Of a stretch of 64,000 nt of DNA, positions 8,580-19,841 are shown one piece after another. Under the pieces are notes generated by a model. The model saw nothing but the letters and a program-made list of their open reading frames with translations, was not told the origin of the DNA and made no database searches. The stretch lies in contig NZ_WHVL01000008.1 of NCBI RefSeq assembly GCF_020622355.1, positions 58,801 to 122,800 of the forward strand, given 5' to 3'. Numbering within the stretch: the first letter of the stretch is position 1; each line of letters opens with the position of its first letter. The position numbers and the translations under genes were made by a program. Origin of the DNA: Vreelandella malpeensis. GTDB lineage: Bacteria > Pseudomonadota > Gammaproteobacteria > Pseudomonadales > Halomonadaceae.

Positions 8580-9950
8580 TTATTTCCCGATACAGAAGCT
8601 GCCGAAAATCTCGCCCAGCAGGTCGTCGGCGCTGAACTCGCCGGTGATCTCGCCAAGTGCGCCTTGGGCGTCGCGCAGGTCCTCGGCAAGCAGTTCGCCG
8701 GCGCCCATGCCTTCGAGCTGCGCGCGTCCGGCTTCCAGCGCGGCCCTGGCACGGTCCAACGCGTCCAGGTGACGCCGGCGCGCCGAGAAGCGCCCCTCGG
8801 TGGTGGCGGCGAAGCCCATCACGTCCTTCAAATGCGCCTTCAAGTTGTCCACACCCGCGCCGGTCTTCGCCGACAGGCGTAGCGTCGGAGTGGATGTGGA
8901 TAAATCGATGCCGGCGGTTTCCGTGCTTTCGTCGATCTTGTTGCGCACCAGGGTCAGCCGCGCTCGATCCGGCAGGCGTTCGACGAACTCGGGCCAGATC
9001 GCCATCGGGTCGGTGGCCTCGGTGGTGGCGGCGTCGACCATCAGCAGCACCCGATCGGCTTTTTCGATCTCGGCCCAGGCGCGGGCCACGCCGATCTTCT
9101 CCACCGCGTCCGGGGTGTCCCTGAGCCCGGCGGTGTCGATAACGTGCAGCGGCATGCCGTCGATGTGGATATGCTCGCGCAAGACATCCCGGGTGGTACC
9201 GGCGATGTCGGTGACGATCGCCGTCTCCTGCTGGGTCAGGGCGTTGAGGAGGCTCGACTTGCCGGCGTTGGGGCGCCCGGCGATCACCACGCTCATCCCT
9301 TCGCGCATCAGCGCCCCCTGGCCCGCGGCGCGGCGTACCGACTCAAGCTCTTCTTTTACGCCCTGTAGCCGTGCGGCCACGTGACCGTCGGCGAGAAAGT
9401 CGATCTCCTCCTCGGGGAAGTCGATCGCGGCTTCCACGTAGACGCGCAGCTCGATCAGACGCTCGACCAGCGCGGCCACGCGGCGGGAGAACTCGCCCTG
9501 CAACGAGCGCACGGCGTTCTCGGCCGCCGAGCGGGAGGTGGCGTCGATCAAATCGGCGATCGCCTCGGCCTGGGCGAGGTCGAGCTTGTCGTTGAGAAAA
9601 GCGCGCTCGGAGAACTCGCCGGGCCGGGCGAGGCGAGCGCCAAGCTGAACGCAGCGCTCGAGCAGCATGTCCATGATGATCGGTCCGCCGTGGCCCTGGA
9701 GCTCCAGCACGTCCTCGCCGGTGAAGGAGTTCGGGCCCTGGAAGATCAGCGCGATACCCTCGTCGATAATGGCGTCCTCGCCGTGAAACGGCCCGTAGTG
9801 GGCGTAGCGGTTGGCCGGGCGGCTGCCCAGTATGGCGGTGGCGATATCGCCGCAGGCGGGGCCGGAGACCCGAATGATGCCGACGCCGCCGCGCCCGGGC
9901 GGGGTGGCGAGCGCGGCGATCGTGTCCTGGGTGTAGAGTCTTGAGGCCAT
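8580..9950 (-). CDS. mnmE: MnmE tRNA-modification GTPase
   Basis: MnmE works with MnmG to make the 5-carboxymethylaminomethyl group on the wobble uridine of several tRNAs. The 456-residue protein has an N-terminal folate-binding domain, a helical domain, an inserted G domain with GRPNAGKSS (about residue 222), TDIAGTTRD and NKID, and the catalytic C-terminal FCIGK carrying the invariant Cys. It follows yidC on the same strand, as in most bacteria of this group, but a hairpin at 10003-10033 separates the two. Confidence 0.97.
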   Translation of the reverse strand: MASRLYTQDTIAALATPPGRGGVGIIRVSGPACGDIATAILGSRPANRYAHYGPFHGEDAIIDEGIALIFQGPNSFTGEDVLELQGHGGPIIMDMLLERCVQLGARLARPGEFSERAFLNDKLDLAQAEAIADLIDATSRSAAENAVRSLQGEFSRRVAALVERLIELRVYVEAAIDFPEEEIDFLADGHVAARLQGVKEELESVRRAAGQGALMREGMSVVIAGRPNAGKSSLLNALTQQETAIVTDIAGTTRDVLREHIHIDGMPLHVIDTAGLRDTPDAVEKIGVARAWAEIEKADRVLLMVDAATTEATDPMAIWPEFVERLPDRARLTLVRNKIDESTETAGIDLSTSTPTLRLSAKTGAGVDNLKAHLKDVMGFAATTEGRFSARRRHLDALDRARAALEAGRAQLEGMGAGELLAEDLRDAQGALGEITGEFSADDLLGEIFGSFCIGK

Positions 9951-10002
9951 GGCGCGTCTCTTTGAGAAATGGCGTTAGTGTGAATTCACGGCGCCCGAAA
10001 CG

Positions 10003-10033
10003 CCAGACCCCCGCACGGGGCGGGGGTCTGGAG
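10003..10033. terminator. Hairpin between yidC and mnmE
   Basis: A strong stem, CCAGACCCCCGC with GCGGGGGTCTGG, closes a 4-base loop. There is no good T run on the minus strand, so it may be a leaky terminator or a processing or stability element between yidC and mnmE. Confidence 0.6.
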
Positions 10034-10049
10034 GTCAAGCACGAGGGCG

Positions 10050-11738
10050 TTACTTGGTTCGCATGCCCTTGCCGACGGTGGGGTCGTTCTCGATGCGCTT
10101 GGTGATGAAGTACTGCTGTGCCACCGAGATGATGTTGTTGACCACCCAGTAGATTACCAGGCCCGCCGGGAACCACAGGAAGAAGAAGGTGAAGATGATC
10201 GGCAGAAGTTTCATGATCTTCGCCTGCATCGGATCCGGAGGCGTCGGGTTGAGAAGCTGCTGCACGTACATCGACACGCCCATCAGGATCGGCAGGATGA
10301 AGTAGGGATCCTTCACCGAGAGATCCTGGACCCAGAGCATGAACGGTGCGTGGCGAAGCTCCACGGACTCGAGCAGCATCCAGTACAGGGCGATGAATAC
10401 CGGCATCTGTACCAGGATCGGAAGACAGCCGCCGAGCGGATTGATCTTCTCTTTCTGGTAGAATTTCATCATCTCCTGAGACATCTTCTGGCGGTCGTCG
10501 CCGTACATCTCCTTGAGACGCTGCATTTCCGGGCCGAGCTTGCGCATGCGCGCCATCGACTTGTACGCCTTGGCGGAGAGCGGGAACAGCGCCGCCTTGA
10601 CCAGCACGGTCAGCAGCACGATCGACCAGCCCCAGTTACCCACCAGGTCATGGATCTTGTCGAGCAGCCAGAACAGCGGGTTAGCGATGAACCACAGCCA
10701 GCCATAATCCACGGTCAGCTGAAGATTCGGTGCCACCTGCTCGAGATAGTCCTGTACCTTCGGGCCCATGTAGAGCGTGGCGCCGAGAGTGGCGTCACCT
10801 TCGGCGGCGATACTGCTAGTGGGGCCGGCGAAGGCAACCACGTTGCGATCACGCGCGTCGGTGGTGACGTAGTAGAGGTTCTGCTGGTTCTGGGAAGGCG
10901 CCCAGGCGGAAACGAAGTAGTGCTGGATGATCGCGATCCAGCCGCCCTGAGCTTCGCGGTTCTCGAAGCGGCGGTTCTGGATGTCGGCGAAGTCGATCTT
11001 CTCGTAGCGGGTGTCCGGGGTCGAGAAGGCCGCGCCCATGTAGGAGTTCATGCCCAGGGTCACGCCGCTGGACGGGTCGGGGCTGTTGTCGCGGGCGAGC
11101 TGGCCAATGAAGCGAGCGGTGACCGGCTCGTCGGTGTTGTTGGCCACGAAGTAGCTGACGTCCACCGCGTAGCTTCCGCGCTCGAAGGTCAGGCGCTTGG
11201 TCACGTCGACGCCGTTGACCTCGGCGCGAAGATCGACCTCGAGGGACTGCTCGTCGTTGCCCAGGCGGTATTCGGTGCTCGCCGGCGTGAAGGCGATGCG
11301 GCTGGCCTGGCCGTCGAGCTGAATGCCCGAGCGCGCCACGTAGCTGCGCGAGGCGTTGTCGGAGAGCAGCACGTAGTTGCGCTCGGAGTCCAGCGTCATC
11401 TTGTGCTGGGGGAGGGCCGCGAAGACGATGTCGCCGCCGTAGGGGTCGATGCGCACGTCCAGCACGTCGGTGGTGACGGCAATGAAGTCACGGCTGGCAG
11501 ATTCGCTGCCGTTGTCCGTGGGAATCGCCTCGTTGGCGCTGCCCTGGGGGGCATTGGAAGTGGGAACGGCCAAGTCGTTACCGCCGCCGTCGTCGACGCC
11601 TTGCTCGCTGCTCTGGCGCTGGGTGATCTCCGGCGTCGAGTCGAAGCTGGTCTGCCCGTAGTCCTGATTCCACTGAACAACCAGAAGATAGGCCAGTACG
11701 GCCAGTGGAATCAGCAATAAAAGTCGTTTTACGTCCAT
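10050..11738 (-). CDS. yidC: YidC membrane protein insertase
   Basis: YidC inserts and folds inner-membrane proteins, alone or with SecYEG. The 562-residue protein has a first membrane helix at about residues 5-22, a large periplasmic beta domain, then the conserved core beginning around WLFWIANP-like text (YGWLWFIANPLFWLL) and including ALFPLSAKAYKSMARM, NPLGGCLPILVQMPVF and the last helices FTFFFLWFPAGLVIYW. The tail is basic. It follows rnpA with 114 bases between them, a gap too small for yidD, which usually sits there. Confidence 0.97.
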   Translation of the reverse strand: MDVKRLLLLIPLAVLAYLLVVQWNQDYGQTSFDSTPEITQRQSSEQGVDDGGGNDLAVPTSNAPQGSANEAIPTDNGSESASRDFIAVTTDVLDVRIDPYGGDIVFAALPQHKMTLDSERNYVLLSDNASRSYVARSGIQLDGQASRIAFTPASTEYRLGNDEQSLEVDLRAEVNGVDVTKRLTFERGSYAVDVSYFVANNTDEPVTARFIGQLARDNSPDPSSGVTLGMNSYMGAAFSTPDTRYEKIDFADIQNRRFENREAQGGWIAIIQHYFVSAWAPSQNQQNLYYVTTDARDRNVVAFAGPTSSIAAEGDATLGATLYMGPKVQDYLEQVAPNLQLTVDYGWLWFIANPLFWLLDKIHDLVGNWGWSIVLLTVLVKAALFPLSAKAYKSMARMRKLGPEMQRLKEMYGDDRQKMSQEMMKFYQKEKINPLGGCLPILVQMPVFIALYWMLLESVELRHAPFMLWVQDLSVKDPYFILPILMGVSMYVQQLLNPTPPDPMQAKIMKLLPIIFTFFFLWFPAGLVIYWVVNNIISVAQQYFITKRIENDPTVGKGMRTK

Positions 11739-11807
11739 GAGGGTTCTGCCCGATGGGTGGTGAACATGCTAATGGCGCAGTGTCATTTCTCGCCCCGAGA
11801 CACACGA

Positions 11808-11830
11808 AAGCCTGCCAGGAGGCAGGCCGA
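11808..11830 (-). terminator. Hairpin between rnpA and yidC
   Basis: GCCTGCC (11810-11816) pairs with GGCAGGC (11821-11827) across a 4-base loop. Read on the minus strand it is followed by TTTCGTG, so it could attenuate transcription from rpmH-rnpA into yidC. Confidence 0.5.
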
Positions 11831-11852
11831 GGCCGAGCGGTAAGGCGTGCGA

Positions 11853-12260
11853 TCAAGCGCCGTGCGTAACATTAGCAAGCGAGGGAGGCGGCGAGAGTGC
11901 AAGCGCATCGCGCGAAAGTCGCTTCCACATGCCGTGCAGCTGGCGGGCGAGCGTTTCATTGTCAATATCCTGCACACCGCGCTTGGCCAGGATCACAATG
12001 TCCATGGAGGGCAAACGGTGCTGGCGAAGCCGGACGGATTCTCTGACAAGACGCTTGAAGCGATTACGATCGACGGCGAGCTTGACATTCTTCTTGCTGA
12101 CCACCAGTCCAACGCGAGGATGCCCCCGGGTACTGAGACGCGCGAGCGCCATCATACCTTTGCCGTGGACCTTCAGGTCTGCCTGCTCGAATACGTAGCT
12201 GAAATCCCCGGCATTCAGTAAGCGCAAATCCCGGGGAAAGCCTTGGTGCGGCACACGCAA
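11853..12260 (-). CDS. rnpA: Ribonuclease P protein component
   Basis: RnpA is the protein subunit of RNase P, which trims the 5' ends of tRNA precursors. The central basic signature RVGLVVSKKNVKLAVDRNRFKRLVRE is typical, along with FPRDLRLLNAGDF near the start. The first possible codon is TTG at 12260, with a GTG two codons later; neither has a clear ribosome site, and coupling to rpmH, whose stop is 7 bases upstream, seems likely. The tail after residue 118 is a Ser/Pro-rich extension not needed for function. Confidence 0.93.
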   Translation of the reverse strand: MRVPHQGFPRDLRLLNAGDFSYVFEQADLKVHGKGMMALARLSTRGHPRVGLVVSKKNVKLAVDRNRFKRLVRESVRLRQHRLPSMDIVILAKRGVQDIDNETLARQLHGMWKRLSRDALALSPPPSLANVTHGA

Positions 12261-12267
12261 TCTGAAA

Positions 12268-12402
12268 TCAGGCGCTCAGACGCTTGCGGCCCTTGGCGCG
12301 ACGACGGTTGATGACGGCGCGGCCATTCTTGGTGGCCATGCGAGCACGGAAGCCATGCGCGCGCTTGCGCTTGAGAACGCTGGGTTGAAAAGTGCGTTTC
12401 AT
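12268..12402 (-). CDS. rpmH: Ribosomal protein L34
   Basis: This 44-residue, very basic protein of the large ribosomal subunit opens with [18 protein letters not shown] and ends in [12 protein letters not shown], which is almost identical to other L34 proteins. It is the first gene of rpmH-rnpA and is preceded by a near-consensus promoter at 12499-12527. Confidence 0.97.
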   Translation of the reverse strand: MKRTFQPSVLKRKRAHGFRARMATKNGRAVINRRRAKGRKRLSA

Positions 12403-12498
12403 AACTGGTTATTCCCACGTGGTTTAGGACGAAAGTGAATTCCAAACGACCCGGTCCAGTGGAGGAACTAGCCGGGGAGGTTCAATTCAAGACCGGAA

Positions 12499-12527
12499 AT
12501 TGTAGAGACTTCGCGGTCTGGGTGCAA
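12499..12527 (-). promoter_or_regulatory. Sigma-70 promoter of rpmH-rnpA
   Basis: Read on the minus strand, TTGCAC (12527-12522) and TACAAT (12504-12499) are 17 bases apart, about 97 bases before the rpmH start. This is a strong match to the sigma-70 consensus. Confidence 0.8.
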
Positions 12528-12529
12528 TT

Positions 12530-12900
12530 TTTCCATGCATAAAAAGCGCTAAATATGCTCTAACGCCCCTTAACGTGACCTCAAATCGAGGTTTTGACGC
12601 TACTATCATTACTAGTGAAGTTATTTAAAACCCATTGTTATTAATAGTGGGGATACTAATTGTGGATAAGTGGTTTTTGAATTTTATTAACAACTGCTTA
12701 CAAGCATAAAAAATGTGTGCATAAGCCGTTGGAAAACGCTTTGGAAGATGTGCGTGGGGTGTGCATGGATCCTTGAAAACGACGATTTTGCCTTTCTGTC
12801 CTCATGTCGTGCCCGGCTTCTCCCAATGGCTCATGAGGAGTTGTCCACAGCCCGTAATGAGCCCATTTCGCGTGTGGATAACCGGCGCCATGGGCGGTAC
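12530..12900. other. Chromosomal replication origin (oriC)
   Basis: The 530 bases between rpmH and dnaA hold no gene. Perfect DnaA boxes (TTATNCACA) are on the minus strand at 12661-12669, 12716-12724 and 12873-12881, and a one-mismatch box, TTGTCCACA, is on the plus strand at 12841-12849. The part at 12601-12720 has only 34 G or C in 120 bases and is a good candidate for the unwinding element. The gene order rpmH-oriC-dnaA-dnaN-recF-gyrB is the classic origin arrangement, as in Pseudomonas. A short reading frame on the minus strand here has no family resemblance and is ignored. Confidence 0.88.
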
Positions 12901-12903
12901 AAT
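12873..12903 (+). promoter_or_regulatory. Probable dnaA promoter overlapped by a DnaA box
   Basis: A TACAAT -10 hexamer (12898-12903) lies 17 bases after a weak -35 (TGGATA, 12875-12880). The -35 lies inside the perfect DnaA box at 12873-12881, which fits negative autoregulation by DnaA. Confidence 0.6.
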
Positions 12904-12934
12904 AGTCGGCCGTTTTCAACTGATGGTGAGATGA

Positions 12935-14401
12935 GTGTCACTCGCGCTTTGGCAACAGTGCCTGGACTATCTGCAGGACGAACTAAGCTCCCAGCAGTTC
13001 AACACCTGGATTCGCCCCTTGCAGGCTGAAGAGGGGGAGGCCAACGAGCTCTGCTTGCTGGCGCCCAACCGCTTCGTGCGCGACTGGGTGAGCGACAAGT
13101 ACGCCAAGCGCATCAGCGAGCTGATTCGTGAGCTCGCGCCCTCCAAACCCCCCAAGGTGAGCCTGAGCGTGGGCAGCCGCCGCACGGTGGCCGCCACGCC
13201 CCAGCCGCGCGATCTGGGTCATCCGGTGTCCGCCGCGCCGGAGCGGCCCGCCGCTCCCGCCGTGCATACCCCGCCTCGCGGCGATATCGCCGATGAGCGC
13301 GAGATCGACCGGCTGCGCGAGGAACCCGCCGGGCGACGCGGCAGCGAGCGCCAGGTACAGGTCGAGGGCAGTCTTAAGCACGTCAGTGGCCTGAACCCCA
13401 ATTTCACCTTCGACAAGTTCGTCGAGGGCAAGTCGAACCAGCTGGCCCGCGCCGCTTCGCGCCAGGTATCGGAAAATCCTGGCGGTGCCTACAACCCGCT
13501 GTTTCTGTATGGCGGCGTGGGGCTTGGCAAGACCCACCTGATGCACGCCGTGGGCAACGCTCTGGCCGGACGGCGCGAGAACGCCCGGGTGGTCTACCTG
13601 CACTCCGAGCGCTTCGTCGCCGACATGGTCAAGGCGCTGCAGCTCAACGCCATCAACGATTTCAAGCGCTTTTATCGCAGCGTCGATGCGCTATTGATCG
13701 ACGACATTCAGTTCTTCGCCGGCAAGGAGCGCTCCCAGGAGGAGTTCTTCCATACCTTCAATGCCTTGCTGGAAGGCGGTCAGCAGATGATTCTCACCTC
13801 GGATCGTTATCCGAAAGAGATCAACGGGGTGGAGGAGCGTCTCAAGTCGCGCTTCGGCTGGGGGCTGACGGTGGCCATCGAGCCGCCGGAGCTCGAGACC
13901 CGGGTGGCGATTCTGATGAAGAAGGCCGATCAGGCGAGCGTCGATCTGCCCCACGATGCGGCGTTCTTCATCGCCCAGAAGATTCGCTCCAACGTGCGCG
14001 AGCTCGAGGGGGCACTCAAGAAGGTGATCGCCGACTCTCACTTCATGGGCAAGCCGATCACCCAGGATTTCATCCGCGAGTCGTTGAAGGACCTTCTTGC
14101 GCTGCAGGACAAGCAGGTAGGCGTGGACAACATCCAGCGCACCGTAGCGGAGTACTACAAGATCAAGGTGGCGGACCTGCTTTCCAAGCGCCGTTCGCGC
14201 TCCGTGGCACGGCCGCGCCAGGTGGCGATGGCGCTGGCCAAGGAGCTGACCAACCACAGCCTGCCGGAAATCGGCGACGCCTTTGGCGGGCGCGATCACA
14301 CCACGGTGCTGCACGCCTGCCGCAAGGTGAAGGCGTTGCAGGAAGAGAGCGCGGATATCCGCGAGGACTACAAGAACCTTCTGCGCCTGCTCACCAGCTG
14401 A
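12935..14401 (+). CDS. dnaA: DnaA replication initiator
   Basis: DnaA binds the DnaA boxes of oriC, melts the origin and loads helicase. The start is GTG at 12935 (protein [13 protein letters not shown]), 5 bases after GGTGAG. Domain I covers residues 1-80, followed by a variable linker, then the AAA+ domain with GGVGLGKTH near residue 193 and LLIDDIQFF, and the C-terminal DNA-binding domain with [12 protein letters not shown] near residue 451. The 488-residue length is slightly above average because of the linker. It leads dnaA-dnaN. Confidence 0.98.
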   Translation: MSLALWQQCLDYLQDELSSQQFNTWIRPLQAEEGEANELCLLAPNRFVRDWVSDKYAKRISELIRELAPSKPPKVSLSVGSRRTVAATPQPRDLGHPVSAAPERPAAPAVHTPPRGDIADEREIDRLREEPAGRRGSERQVQVEGSLKHVSGLNPNFTFDKFVEGKSNQLARAASRQVSENPGGAYNPLFLYGGVGLGKTHLMHAVGNALAGRRENARVVYLHSERFVADMVKALQLNAINDFKRFYRSVDALLIDDIQFFAGKERSQEEFFHTFNALLEGGQQMILTSDRYPKEINGVEERLKSRFGWGLTVAIEPPELETRVAILMKKADQASVDLPHDAAFFIAQKIRSNVRELEGALKKVIADSHFMGKPITQDFIRESLKDLLALQDKQVGVDNIQRTVAEYYKIKVADLLSKRRSRSVARPRQVAMALAKELTNHSLPEIGDAFGGRDHTTVLHACRKVKALQEESADIREDYKNLLRLLTS

Positions 14402-14466
14402 GCCTGCGCGATTGAACCCGATAGCGAAGCCGACCACGGCTGACGACCATTGAAACCGGAGTAGTG

Positions 14467-15570
14467 ATGAAGTTTTCAATTTCCCGAGAGGCACTGCTGC
14501 GCCCCTTGACCCTGGTGGCGGGCGTGGTCGAGCGCCGTCAGACGCTGCCGGTGCTTTCCAACGTGCTGATCCAGGTCGAGGGCGATCAGGTCGCCCTGAC
14601 CGGTACCGACCTCGAGGTCGAGCTTGTCGGCCGCACCGTGGCGAGCCAGGTGGAGCAGGAGGGCGGGGCGACCGTTCCCGCCCGCAAGCTGATGGACATC
14701 TGCAAGTCGTTGCCGGAGCAGTCCGATATCCAGCTGGCGCTCGAAGAGGGCCGCGCAGTCCTGCGAAGCGGCCGCTCGCGCTTCACGCTCTCGACCCTGC
14801 CGGTCGCCGAATTCCCCAACATCGAGGATGGGGCGAGCAGCCAGGAGCTGAGCATCCCGCGCGGCACGCTCAAGCACCTGATCGAGGCGACCTCCTTCGC
14901 CATGGCTCAGCAGGACGTGCGCTACTACCTCAACGGCATGCTGCTCGACATCCAGAACCACCTGCTGCGCGCCGTGGCCACCGACGGCCACCGTCTGGCG
15001 ATGTGCTCGCGCCAGACCGAGGTAGCGGTCGCCGAGCCGCAGAAGATGATCGTGCCGAGAAAGGGCATCCTCGAACTCTCGCGCCTGCTCGACGACAGTG
15101 ACGAGCCGGTCAGCCTGACGTTGGGTGCTACACACCTGCGCGCCCACACCGGCGATTTTACCTTCACCTCCAAGCTGATCGATGGCAAGTTCCCGGACTA
15201 CGAGCGGGTGGTGCCTAAAAACGGCGACAAGGTGCTGATCGCCGACCGCGCCGAGCTGCGCCAGGTCCTGTCGCGCACCGCGATCCTCTCCAACGAGAAG
15301 TACCGCGGCGTGCGTCTGTACCTGGAAGAGGGCAACCTCAAGGTGATGGCCAACAACCCCGAGCAGGAAGAAGCCGAGGAGAACGTGGCTATCGAGTACA
15401 CCGGGCCCGGCATGGAGGTCGGTTTCAACGTCGGCTATCTAGTCGACGTGCTGGCGGTGCTCGACGAGGAGCGCGTGCAGATGACCCTGGCCGATCCGAA
15501 CAGCAGCGCACTGCTGGAAGAGCCCGGCGGCGGCGATGCGCTTTACGTGGTCATGCCGATGCGGCTTTAA
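14467..15570 (+). CDS. dnaN: DNA polymerase III beta sliding clamp
   Basis: DnaN is the ring-shaped processivity clamp of the replicase. The 367-residue length and the three-fold domain repeat fit the family; ATDGHRLAMC in the middle and the C-terminal YVVMPMRL, which forms the partner-binding groove, are diagnostic. The ATG at 14467 has GGAG 5 bases upstream; a GTG three bases earlier is in frame but less likely. A terminator at 15588-15614 separates it from recF. Confidence 0.98.
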   Translation: MKFSISREALLRPLTLVAGVVERRQTLPVLSNVLIQVEGDQVALTGTDLEVELVGRTVASQVEQEGGATVPARKLMDICKSLPEQSDIQLALEEGRAVLRSGRSRFTLSTLPVAEFPNIEDGASSQELSIPRGTLKHLIEATSFAMAQQDVRYYLNGMLLDIQNHLLRAVATDGHRLAMCSRQTEVAVAEPQKMIVPRKGILELSRLLDDSDEPVSLTLGATHLRAHTGDFTFTSKLIDGKFPDYERVVPKNGDKVLIADRAELRQVLSRTAILSNEKYRGVRLYLEEGNLKVMANNPEQEEAEENVAIEYTGPGMEVGFNVGYLVDVLAVLDEERVQMTLADPNSSALLEEPGGGDALYVVMPMRL

Positions 15571-15587
15571 GACCTCACTCCTTCGAG

Positions 15588-15614
15588 ACGGCGCCTCAGT
15601 GAAGGCGCCGTTTT
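15588..15614 (+). terminator. Terminator between dnaN and recF
   Basis: CGGCGCCT (15589-15596) pairs with AGGCGCCG (15603-15610) and is followed by TTTTCT. Confidence 0.8.
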
Positions 15615-15644
15615 CTATTGATCGAACCGAGGCGAACCTTTTAG

Positions 15645-16748
15645 ATGAGCCTGACTCAGCTCGGCTTCCAGGGCCTGCGCAATCTCGAACCGCTGTCGAT
15701 GACACCTTCTCCCCACATCAACCTGGTGCATGGCCTGAATGGCAGCGGCAAGACCAGTCTGCTGGAGGGGATCCATATCCTCGGTATGGGACGCTCATTT
15801 CGTACCCGCCAGCTCAAACACGCCATCCAGTTCAATGCCGCCGCCATGACGCTCCATGGCCGCCTGGCGGGCGATCCACAGGTGTCCTTAGGGGTTAGAC
15901 GGCTACGCGCTGAACGCGAGCTGGAGCTGCGCCTTCGCGGCGAAAAGGACGTGCGCCTGGCGGAGCTGGTCGACTCCATGCCGCTGCAGCTGATCAATCC
16001 TGATGCCTTTCGACTGCTCGAAGGCTCGCCCGCCGGGCGTCGCGAGTTCATGGATTGGGGCGTGTTTCACGTGAAACATGATTTTCTTGATGCCTGGAAG
16101 CGCGCCAGACGGGCGCTGAAACATCGGAATGCGCTGTTAAGGCGTGGTAGAATGACCGATGCGGAAGTCAGCGTATGGGAGCAGGAGCTGGCCGAATGGG
16201 GCGAGCAGATGCATCTTATGCGTCAGACCTGGTTCAGCGCATTCAAACCGATGTTCGAGGAGACGTTGGAGCGAATGCTGCCGATCAAAGGACTGACGCT
16301 TCGCTACGCACGCGGTTGGGACATTAAGCGGTCGCTCATGGATGTGCTGAGAGACAGTCGAGCAACCGACCAGCAGATGGGCTTCACCCAGCATGGCCCG
16401 CAACGTGCCGATTTGCGTATAAGACTCAACAAGCAGCCCGCGATCGAAGTGCTTTCCAGAGGTCAGCAGAAGCTGGTCGTCAGCGCCCTCAAACTCGCCC
16501 AGGGCCGGCTTCTGGAAAGCAGCGCCAGGCGACGCTGCATTTACTTGATCGATGACCTACCGGCAGAGCTCGATCATCGGCATCGCTCGCTGTTCTGCGA
16601 GCTGCTCGAGGAAATGCAGTGCCAGGTATTCATCACCAGCGTCGAGCCGGACGCTATCAGATCGATGTGGCAGGAGAACACCGCCATCGAGATGTTTCAC
16701 GTGAAACAGCGCGATGACGGCCTGAGCCGACTGACACCGACCGGCTAG
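15645..16748 (+). CDS. recF: RecF recombination mediator ATPase
   Basis: RecF helps RecOR load RecA at single-strand gaps. The 367-residue SMC-like protein has the Walker A motif GLNGSGKTS (30-38) and a signature and Walker B region near LSRGQQKLVVSALKLAQGRL and YLIDDLPAELD. Two perfect parS sites lie inside its coding sequence, at 16063-16078 and 16693-16708. In the same frame each encodes Phe-His-Val-Lys, at about residues 141-144 and 351-354, so the protein sequence has been shaped to hold these centromere sites or the reverse. GC content is lower than in its neighbours. Confidence 0.96.
   Translation: MSLTQLGFQGLRNLEPLSMTPSPHINLVHGLNGSGKTSLLEGIHILGMGRSFRTRQLKHAIQFNAAAMTLHGRLAGDPQVSLGVRRLRAERELELRLRGEKDVRLAELVDSMPLQLINPDAFRLLEGSPAGRREFMDWGVFHVKHDFLDAWKRARRALKHRNALLRRGRMTDAEVSVWEQELAEWGEQMHLMRQTWFSAFKPMFEETLERMLPIKGLTLRYARGWDIKRSLMDVLRDSRATDQQMGFTQHGPQRADLRIRLNKQPAIEVLSRGQQKLVVSALKLAQGRLLESSARRRCIYLIDDLPAELDHRHRSLFCELLEEMQCQVFITSVEPDAIRSMWQENTAIEMFHVKQRDDGLSRLTPTG
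16063..16078. other. parS centromere site 1 (inside recF)
   Basis: TGTTTCACGTGAAACA is a perfect 16-base palindrome, identical to the ParB-binding parS consensus. It lies within recF and is read as codons for VFHVKH. Confidence 0.93.
16693..16708. other. parS centromere site 2 (inside recF, near its 3' end)
   Basis: This is a second perfect TGTTTCACGTGAAACA, 40 bases before the recF stop, read as MFHVKQ in the same frame as site 1. Confidence 0.93.
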
Positions 16749-19208
<2,460 letters not shown>

Positions 19209-19210
19209 CG

Positions 19211-19226
19211 TGTTTCACGTGAAACA
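19211..19226. other. parS centromere site 3 (after gyrB)
   Basis: A perfect TGTTTCACGTGAAACA lies between the gyrB stop (19206-19208) and its terminator. Confidence 0.94.
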
Positions 19227-19229
19227 TGT

Positions 19230-19262
19230 AAAAGCGCCGCGTTTCACGCGGCGCTTTTTTTT
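19230..19262 (+). terminator. Terminator of gyrB
   Basis: The hairpin AAAGCGCCGCG-tttca-CGCGGCGCTTT is followed by a run of T. On the other strand it can also serve gmhB, which ends at 19267. Confidence 0.92.
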
Positions 19263-19266
19263 GGCA

Positions 19267-19836
19267 TCAGCCGTTGCGGCAGAGCCAGTCGGTAAAGGTC
19301 GCCAGATCGTCGAAGACGCGAGCGTTCTTGAGCCCCTGGCCCTTTTCGAGCGTACGTTGTCCCTTGCCGGTCTTTACCAGCACGCTCTGGCAACCAACCG
19401 CTTCACCGGCCTGAAGGTCACGCAGGCTATCGCCGACCATCCAGCTGCCTTCGAGGGTATCGAGCCCTAGCGCCTGCTGAATCTCTAACAGTAGGCCCGG
19501 CAGCGGCTTACGGCAGTGGCAGTCGTCATCGGGTACGTGGGGGCAATAAGCGATATGCGCGATGCGGCCTTCTGCGTTCTCGACCAGCTGCTCGAGCTTG
19601 TCGTGCATGGCTTCAAGCGTCTGTTCGTCGAAATAGCCGCGGCCGATCCCCGATTGATTGGTGGCGATCGCGACCGTGAAGCCCGCGCGAGTCAGCTCGC
19701 CGATGGCGGCGATGGAGGTGGGGTAGGCGACCCACTCTTCGAGGGATTTGACGTAGTGATCGGAGTCCTGGTTGATGACTCCGTCGCGGTCCAGGATGAC
19801 CAGACGTGAAGCAGAAATCGGCATCGGTTTACTCAT
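19267..19836 (-). CDS. gmhB: GmhB heptose-1,7-bisphosphate 7-phosphatase
   Basis: GmhB removes the 7-phosphate from D-glycero-beta-D-manno-heptose-1,7-bisphosphate on the way to ADP-heptose for lipopolysaccharide core. The HAD-family protein has the nucleophile motif LDRDGVIN, ATNQSGIGRG, the zinc-binding loop CPHVPDDDCHCRKP and the MVGDSLRDLQAG acid motif. The ATG at 19836 gives 189 residues; a TTG 9 bases upstream overlaps the preceding gene's stop and is less likely. It follows the kinase-like gene by 5 bases, as in Pseudomonas, where the order kinase-gmhB also lies between glyS and gyrB. Confidence 0.94.
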   Translation of the reverse strand: MSKPMPISASRLVILDRDGVINQDSDHYVKSLEEWVAYPTSIAAIGELTRAGFTVAIATNQSGIGRGYFDEQTLEAMHDKLEQLVENAEGRIAHIAYCPHVPDDDCHCRKPLPGLLLEIQQALGLDTLEGSWMVGDSLRDLQAGEAVGCQSVLVKTGKGQRTLEKGQGLKNARVFDDLATFTDWLCRNG

Positions 19837-19841
19837 GGAGA

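Noticed and set aside
10350..11720. 456-residue plus-strand frame opposite yidC
   Set aside because: High-GC antisense frame with no ribosome site and no recognisable motif; yidC is certain.
11578..11856. 92-residue minus-strand frame as a possible yidD
   Set aside because: The sequence lacks the YidD core (no CRFxPTCS-like stretch) and overlaps yidC in another frame.
12698..12919. 73-residue minus-strand frame in oriC
   Set aside because: It lies over DnaA boxes and has no ribosome site or known family.
19231..19262. GTTTCACGCGG in the gyrB terminator as a fifth parS site
   Set aside because: It is part of the hairpin and only half matches the palindrome.
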